DNA of 26,790 nt from JANMDR01 sp031376425. Lineage in GTDB: Bacteria; Pseudomonadota; Gammaproteobacteria; Burkholderiales; Usitatibacteraceae. Of the stretch, positions 22,463 to 26,790 are shown piece by piece. Made by a program: the position numbers and the translations under genes. Below the pieces are notes generated by a model that saw nothing but the letters and a program-made list of their open reading frames with translations, was not told where the DNA came from and made no database searches. The first letter of the stretch is position 1; each line of letters opens with the position of its first letter. The DNA lies in the NCBI GenBank assembly GCA_031376425.1, contig JANMDR010000078.1:1-26790 (forward strand), given 5' to 3'.

Positions 22463-22991
22463 CCAGCTAGAGCATTTAATTCGGGCTGCGGCGGCGATTA
22501 CCAATGAGTATGAAATCATGATTATTGGTAGCCAGTCTATTCTTGGCGCGGTGCCGAATGCGCCACCGTTTTTGTTGCTGTCTATGGAGGCGGATTGCTA
22601 TCCCTTGAACCGCCCCGAGCTGGCTGATTTGATTGACGGTGCGATGGGTGAGATGTCGCCTTTTGAAGAGCGATTTGGCTACTATGCACAGGGTGTCGGC
22701 CCGAAGACAGCAATCTTGCCTTTCGGTTGGGAGGAGCGAGTAGTTAAAATTCAAAATGAAAACACTGATCTTAAAATTGGGTACTGTTTGGAACCCCATG
22801 ATTTAGCCGTCTCGAAGCTGGCCGCAGGGCGCGAGAAAGATTGGCCATTTGTGGCCGTTATGCTTGAGCATCACATTGTGTCGGCATTAGTTGTTCGTGA
22901 CCGTATCCAAAACTCGCCAATTTTACCCGAGCAACAACAGCGTTTACTGGCATGGCTTAGCAGTCGGAATGCGCCGGTACCTTTACCTTGA
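22452..22991 (+). CDS. DUF6036-type nucleotidyltransferase-fold protein (putative toxin)
   Basis: 179-residue protein resembling the DUF6036 group of minimal nucleotidyltransferase-fold proteins, related to AbiEii/MNT-type toxins. The nucleotide-binding start is IIGSQSILG (24-32, G26-S27), followed by the acidic strand LSMEADCYPL (43-52), where E46-x-D48 stands in place of the usual DxD. Also seen are ERFGYYAQGVGPKTAILPFGWEER region features (74-96) and LEPHDLAVSKLAAGREKD (113-130), a conserved helix with Lys and Arg. Start at ATG 22452 is set by GGAAG about 7 nt upstream; a TTG at 22446 is less likely. It overlaps the preceding gene by 11 bp. Toxin function by nucleotide transfer to tRNA or protein is inference from relatives; loss of the first Asp could mean altered chemistry. 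Confidence 0.75.
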   Translation: MQRSQLEHLIRAAAAITNEYEIMIIGSQSILGAVPNAPPFLLLSMEADCYPLNRPELADLIDGAMGEMSPFEERFGYYAQGVGPKTAILPFGWEERVVKIQNENTDLKIGYCLEPHDLAVSKLAAGREKDWPFVAVMLEHHIVSALVVRDRIQNSPILPEQQQRLLAWLSSRNAPVPLP

Positions 22992-23014
22992 TACGTAATA
23001 CTAAATCATCTTCC

Positions 23015-23521
23015 ATGCATATTCGCCGTTTAATACCAACTGACGCTGCAGCATTTCACTCTTTACGCCTTGGTGGTCTGCGCGATGCACCCATCGCCTT
23101 TGGTGCCAGTTTTGCTGAAGAGCAGGGCCTATTGGCGGCTGACATTGAGGCTCGATTGCAGCACCACGATGATCGGGGTGTTTTTGGAGCGTTTGTGGAC
23201 GATGCGCTTGTGGGCGTGGTGGCGCTTGGGCGGGAGCGGCAGGCCAAGCTTGCGCATAAAGGCATGATTTGGGGTGTGTATGTAGCGCCCGTAGCGCGCG
23301 GCACGGGTGCGGGGCGGGCATTGCTGCAGGCGGTGATTGATTTTGCGCTCACCGTGCCATCACTGCGACAATTAAATTTGGTGGTGTATGTGGGAAACGC
23401 GGGGGCGATTAAATTATATGAATCGCTAGGTTTTGTGCGCTACGGCTTAGAAGAAGCGGCCATTATTGTTGATGGCGTGGCTTATGATGATTTGCACATG
23501 AGTTTGCGACTAGTGCGCTAA
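23015..23521 (+). CDS. GNAT-family N-acetyltransferase
   Basis: 168-residue GNAT protein. It starts with the common MHIRRLIPTDAAAFHSLRL, has LVGVVAL strands, motif A in WGVYVAPVARGTGAGRALLQ (about 86-105, R-G-T-G-A-G) and motif B in LVVYVGNAGAIKLYESLGFV (about 122-141, N-x-x-A-x-x-L-Y-x-x-x-G-F). Acceptor unknown. ATG 23015 fits the domain start exactly. A TTG at 22988 overlaps the stop of the DUF6036 gene (TTGA) and would add nine residues; translational coupling through it is possible, and neither start has a good Shine-Dalgarno. The close spacing suggests co-transcription with the DUF6036 pair. It converges on the DsbA/DUF1499 unit with a hairpin between. Confidence 0.85.
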   Translation: MHIRRLIPTDAAAFHSLRLGGLRDAPIAFGASFAEEQGLLAADIEARLQHHDDRGVFGAFVDDALVGVVALGRERQAKLAHKGMIWGVYVAPVARGTGAGRALLQAVIDFALTVPSLRQLNLVVYVGNAGAIKLYESLGFVRYGLEEAAIIVDGVAYDDLHMSLRLVR

Positions 23522-23522
23522 T

Positions 23523-23544
23523 AGTAGGGATAAAGTAGGGATAA
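23523..23544 (+). repeat. 11-bp tandem repeat after GNAT gene
   Basis: TAGGGATAAAG is followed directly by TAGGGATAAAA, an imperfect tandem duplication immediately after the GNAT stop. No function is evident. Confidence 0.5.
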
Positions 23545-23555
23545 AACCGGCAATA

Positions 23556-23600
23556 AAATGCCGTGTAGACGCCCTATTGATGAGCGTCTCCACGGCATTT
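23556..23600 (-). terminator. Terminator hairpin between convergent genes
   Basis: AAATGCCGTG and CACGGCATTT form a 10-bp stem continued by AGACGC/GCGTCT after one mismatch. On the minus strand it is followed by TTTTATT, so it best serves the DsbA-DUF1499 unit, and it could also act on the plus-strand GNAT transcript. Confidence 0.7.
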
Positions 23601-23628
23601 CTACTGCACTTAAGTTCGTTAAGGTAAG

Positions 23629-24201
23629 TTAAGGCTTTGAGGCCTGCGTAGCTTTTTGGTTTTTTTCCACAAAAGGCTTCATAAACTGTGCACGCAATGC
23701 CTCAATACGTTTGCGATTTACGTCGAAATCACGGTAGCCCAAACGTGATCCGCTTTTTACATGGATTACATTGGCGGCACGGTCTAGCGCTATTTCTACG
23801 TCATCGACAAAACCCAAACCGGGCGTTTTGAATTCAACATATAAATAGTCTGGCGCATTTTTTTTATGCGTCATATGCTCGCTTTGCATCACGATGGCAT
23901 GCAAGGTTGCAAACGCGGTTACAGCACGACTTTCCGCTGAAACATCTTGTGTGGTGGCAAAGCTAGCAACAGCGAACGGCTCAATATAATGCGGGTCCGT
24001 TTTTTCAACTGTGGAGCTAACCCAGTTTGGTTTGCGCGATGGCACTACAAACTTACCGCCATTAAAGCCTAAATTAGTGGGTGCCGATCCTGAAAAAAAT
24101 CCCATGGGTTGTCCTCCAAAATATTGAACCGCTAAGAGTGTAAGAACTAAAGTAAGGAGTACAAACAGTACTAGCGCTGCACGGATTAAAAAACGTTTCA
24201 T
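23629..24201 (-). CDS. DUF1499 family protein, membrane-anchored
   Basis: 190-residue protein with a basic N-terminus (MKRFLIRAA) and a single hydrophobic segment (about residues 4-26), probably an uncleaved anchor or signal peptide, followed by a DUF1499 domain. The family signature is at the end: VKSGSRLGYRDFDVNRKRIE followed by ALRAQF, preceded by YLYVEFKTPGLGFVDDVEI. Function of DUF1499 is unknown; the domain faces the periplasm if the segment is an anchor. Start at ATG 24201 is preferred, with AGGTG nine nt upstream; a GTG at 24213 directly after the stop of the DsbA-family gene is possible. It is downstream of the DsbA-family gene with a gap of only about 12 bp, so the two are one operon ending at the 23556-23600 hairpin. 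Confidence 0.85.
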   Translation of the reverse strand: MKRFLIRAALVLFVLLTLVLTLLAVQYFGGQPMGFFSGSAPTNLGFNGGKFVVPSRKPNWVSSTVEKTDPHYIEPFAVASFATTQDVSAESRAVTAFATLHAIVMQSEHMTHKKNAPDYLYVEFKTPGLGFVDDVEIALDRAANVIHVKSGSRLGYRDFDVNRKRIEALRAQFMKPFVEKNQKATQASKP

Positions 24202-24213
24202 TGTGCTTTGCAC

Positions 24214-24996
24214 CTAGCCGGTTTTTTTAGTTGCAGCATTGCGCTGATCGCGTACAGCGGCGAGCAGCGTCTCTATCGAAACTGCCCCTGGCAAAATCTT
24301 GTTGCCAACAATAAAGGCGGGTGTACCGTTCAATTCAAGGTCAAGCGCTAAACTGTTATTTTTGTCCAAAATAGCAGTAATCTCTGGAGATTTCATATCC
24401 GCCAAAACTTTTGCGGCGTCTAAGCCCACGCTGCTAGCTGCCGCTGAAATAGTGGTGTCGTTAATGGCAACAGAATTAAATAGCGCGATATGAAACGGTA
24501 AATATTTAGCTGCTGATTGACGGTGCGCGGCAATGGCGGCCCTAGCTGCTGTCAGCGAATCTGGTCCTAAAATTGGGAACTCTTTATACACCACGCGAAT
24601 ATTTGGGTCGCGCTTGATGAGTTCCGGCAGTACATTAGCGACCTTCACGCAGTAACCACAGCGATAGTCAAAAAATTCTGTGACGACCACATCACCCTTA
24701 GGATTGCCAATAAACGGAGAATCTTTGTCGGTCTCAATTTGGGCTTTATTCTTTGCGAGCATCTCGATACGTTTGGCTTCTTTGGCGGCAGTTTCGGTGC
24801 GCTCAAGCTCAACCATGACTTCGCGTAGAATGCCGGGGTTTTTCATCAAATAACTTTTGATGACTGATTCAATTTGGCTACGCTGCTCGGGGGTAACGGG
24901 AACGTCTGCTGTTTTTTGTGCAAAAATTGCGGATGCAGCGCTTAAAGTGAGGGTAGCGGCAAGAGCGAGTGATAGCTTTTTGATCGTAAACAACAT
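24214..24996 (-). CDS. DsbA-family (Com1/ScsC-like) periplasmic thiol-disulfide protein
   Basis: 260-residue exported thioredoxin-fold protein. A signal peptide is clear (hydrophobic residues 8-25, ASAIFAQ cleavage). An N-terminal helical arm (about 33-90, with LMKNPGILREVM) is typical of Com1/ScsC/BdbD-type proteins, in which such arms can drive oligomerisation. The catalytic site is C113-G-Y-C116 in FFDYRCGYCVKV, and the cis-proline loop is NGTPAFIVG (P226). It should form or isomerise disulfide bonds in the periplasm. The DUF1499 gene follows directly. It is divergent from asnS with 146 bp between. The start at 24996 fits the signal peptide. Confidence 0.9.
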   Translation of the reverse strand: MLFTIKKLSLALAATLTLSAASAIFAQKTADVPVTPEQRSQIESVIKSYLMKNPGILREVMVELERTETAAKEAKRIEMLAKNKAQIETDKDSPFIGNPKGDVVVTEFFDYRCGYCVKVANVLPELIKRDPNIRVVYKEFPILGPDSLTAARAAIAAHRQSAAKYLPFHIALFNSVAINDTTISAAASSVGLDAAKVLADMKSPEITAILDKNNSLALDLELNGTPAFIVGNKILPGAVSIETLLAAVRDQRNAATKKTG

Positions 24997-25142
24997 AGTA
25001 GATAAACTCCAATAAGGGTAAAGAATGATGCCGCTAAAATTTGTTAGCCCATATTGTACCCTGTGGTGCGGTTTATACGGCGGCGCATTGCTGCCTTTAG
25101 AACAGAGTAAAATTCGGATATTAAAAATATTCAGAGGCGTTT

Positions 25143-26555
25143 ATGATTTCTAGCGGCACACCATTTTCAGTTAAACAAATTCTCGCAGGTCAAGCGCCTG
25201 CAGATGCGCTCGTTACCGTGAAGGGCTGGGTACGTACTCGGCGTGATTCTAAGGCAGGCTTGTCGTTTGTAAATGTTTCCGATGGTTCCGGTTTTCAGCC
25301 TGTGCAGGTGGTGGCCGCAAACACCATTGCCAATTATGCCGATGAAATTATCAAGCTCACTGCTGGTTGTGCCGTCGAAGCTACCGGCACTATTGTGCCG
25401 TCGCCAGCCAAAGGTCAGCCCTTTGAAATGCAGGCTACTGAAATTAAAGTTGTCGGTTGGGTGGATGATCCGGATACTTATCCGATATCACCCAAAGCGC
25501 ACAGCATGGAATATTTGCGCGAAGTAGCTCATTTGCGCCCGCGTACGAATGTGATGGGCGCTACCACACGGGTGCGCCACACCATCGCGCAGGCGATTCA
25601 TCGCTTTTTTCATGAAGAAAACTACTTGTGGGTGAACACACCGATTATCACCGCGTCTGACGCTGAAGGGGCAGGGGAATTATTTCGTGTGTCCACGCTG
25701 GACATGATGAATCTGCCGCGCACCCCTGATGGCAAAGTAGATTTTAGTAAGGATTTTTTTGGTCGCGAAGCGTTCTTAACGGTATCAGGTCAACTCAATG
25801 TAGAAACCCACTGTATGGCGCTTTCCAAGGTTTATACTTTTGGGCCTACCTTCCGTGCCGAGAACTCTAACACCAGTCGTCACTTGGCTGAGTTTTGGAT
25901 GATTGAACCGGAGCTCGCCTTTGCTGATCTAGCTGACGACGCTGCATTGGCAGAGCAATTGCTTAAATATATTTTTACAGCGGTTCTTAATGAACGCGGC
26001 GACGATATGGCGTTTTTTGATGAGCGGATTGAAAAAGGCTTGATCGCGAAGCTTGAAGGCATGATTGCCAAACCCTTTGTACGTATGGATTACACCGAAG
26101 CCATTAATATTTTGACTAGCACCAAAGAAAAGTTTGAATATCAAGTGAAATGGGGTATTGATTTACAAAGTGAGCACGAACGCTTCTTGGCAGAAAAGCA
26201 TGTGAACGGCCCCGTAGTGCTGATGAATTATCCAAAAGAAATTAAAGCCTTCTATATGCGTCTTAATGATGATAATAAAACGGTGGCCGCGATGGATGTG
26301 TTGGCACCGGGTATCGGTGAAATTATTGGCGGCAGCCAGCGCGAAGAGCGTCTTGAAGTGCTCGATGCTCGCATGATTGAAAGTGGCCTAGATCCGGCGC
26401 ATTACAGCTGGTATCGTGACCTACGCCGCTACGGCACAGTGCCCCACGCGGGTTTTGGTTTGGGCTTTGAGCGCACGGTTTCGTACATTACTGGTTTAGG
26501 TAATGTGCGCGATGTGATCCCGTTCCCACGTACACCGGGCAGCGCAAGGTATTAG
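25143..26555 (+). CDS. asnS: Asparaginyl-tRNA synthetase
   Basis: 470-residue class IIb aminoacyl-tRNA synthetase that charges tRNA-Asn with asparagine. An N-terminal OB-fold anticodon-binding domain (about 10-110) starts with VKGWVRTRRDSKAGLSFVNV. The catalytic core follows: motif 1 region VRHTIAQAIHRFFHEENYLWVNTP (about 144-167), motif 2 FRAENSNTSRHLAEFWMIEPE (237-257), and motif 3 GFGLGFERTVSYITG (about 437-451), with the common end VIPFPRTPGSARY. Length equals the normal family length. The presence of N-specific motif text (AENSNTSRH) rather than that of AspRS supports the call. Start ATG 25143 has AGAGG about 5 nt upstream. A peptidase gene begins 30 bp after the stop and may be co-transcribed. 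Confidence 0.97.
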   Translation: MISSGTPFSVKQILAGQAPADALVTVKGWVRTRRDSKAGLSFVNVSDGSGFQPVQVVAANTIANYADEIIKLTAGCAVEATGTIVPSPAKGQPFEMQATEIKVVGWVDDPDTYPISPKAHSMEYLREVAHLRPRTNVMGATTRVRHTIAQAIHRFFHEENYLWVNTPIITASDAEGAGELFRVSTLDMMNLPRTPDGKVDFSKDFFGREAFLTVSGQLNVETHCMALSKVYTFGPTFRAENSNTSRHLAEFWMIEPELAFADLADDAALAEQLLKYIFTAVLNERGDDMAFFDERIEKGLIAKLEGMIAKPFVRMDYTEAINILTSTKEKFEYQVKWGIDLQSEHERFLAEKHVNGPVVLMNYPKEIKAFYMRLNDDNKTVAAMDVLAPGIGEIIGGSQREERLEVLDARMIESGLDPAHYSWYRDLRRYGTVPHAGFGLGFERTVSYITGLGNVRDVIPFPRTPGSARY

Positions 26556-26585
26556 AACTTCTCTCACTTAAAAGGAAAAACTATC

Positions 26586-26790
26586 ATGACCGCTCGCGAT
26601 AATATCCCTGAAGTAAATTTGACTGCGCTGCAATCCGCTATTGATAAGCATTGGGATGATGCGATAGTGCCCGCGCTAATCGAATATATTAAGCTGCCCG
26701 CAAAATCCCCCGGTTTTGATAGCAATAGGGAGGCAAATGGCTATTTGGATCAAGCTTGCGAAGCCGCAAAAGCCTATGTATTGGCACTAC
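26586..26790 (+). CDS. M20-family metallopeptidase, 3'-truncated by window edge
   Basis: First 68 residues of a protein that continues past the window. ATG 26586 has AAAGGA about 10 nt upstream. The N-terminal text AIVPALIEYIKLPAKSPGFD, preceded by a KHWDD helix, is typical of the start of M20/M28-type zinc exopeptidases (dipeptidase/carboxypeptidase group). The metal-binding residues lie beyond the window edge and cannot be checked. It is 30 bp after asnS on the same strand. Confidence 0.75.
   Translation, partial: MTARDNIPEVNLTALQSAIDKHWDDAIVPALIEYIKLPAKSPGFDSNREANGYLDQACEAAKAYVLAL

Overview
This window reads as a chromosomal segment of a Gram-negative proteobacterium, most likely beta- or gammaproteobacterial. 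The evidence is the class-II AsnRS type, FadE/FadI/FadJ-type beta-oxidation enzymes, outer-membrane DUF1302/DUF1329 proteins, a PsrA-like TetR regulator, an FtrA-type regulator and a sigma-54 promoter. Genus cannot be told from the sequence. I see no IS element, prophage, tRNA, rRNA or CRISPR array. Base composition looks moderate and fairly even by eye.

Layout. (1) 1-1158: 3' part of a FadA-type thiolase, truncated by the window edge. (2) 1478-8837: four co-directional genes for an outer-membrane DUF1302 protein, a periplasmic LolB-like DUF1329 protein, a six-Asp-box (Ycf48-like) beta-propeller and an MMPL-type RND transporter. Together they could span the whole envelope and move a hydrophobic compound, perhaps a fatty acid or steroid-like substrate of the neighbouring beta-oxidation genes. 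(3) 8838-9578: no protein gene, but a complete sigma-54 control region: two TGTC-N10-GACA-type enhancer sites, two IHF-like sites in inverted orientation and a -24/-12 promoter. It drives a short structured transcript (about 133 nt) that ends at a strong intrinsic terminator. This is the strongest candidate for something undescribed: a GlrR-like, sigma-54-dependent small RNA outside the enterobacterial GlmY/GlmZ setting. A small orphan protein (9579-9884) follows. (4) 10017-12009: FtrA-type regulator divergent from a rhodanese gene and a GNAT gene.

(5) 11996-19299, minus strand: a PsrA-like regulator, then FadE acyl-CoA dehydrogenase, FadI-type thiolase, FadJ-type multifunctional protein and a DUF4442 hotdog protein. 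This is a nearly complete fatty-acid beta-oxidation unit. A perfect PsrA-type operator (TCAAAC-N4-GTTTGA) lies at the predicted start of transcription, so fatty-acid-responsive autorepression is likely. (6) 19600-23521, plus strand: small accessory genes (DUF2059, DUF302, three GNATs) and a two-gene, toxin-antitoxin-like pair consisting of a small helical protein and a DUF6036 nucleotidyltransferase-fold protein. (7) 23629-24996, minus strand: DsbA-family thioredoxin-fold protein and a DUF1499 protein. (8) 25143-26790: asnS and the start of an M20 peptidase gene, cut by the window edge.

The fad genes, PsrA-like regulator and envelope transport cluster fit one theme, uptake or export and degradation of long-chain or polycyclic acyl compounds. 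The substrate is inference only.
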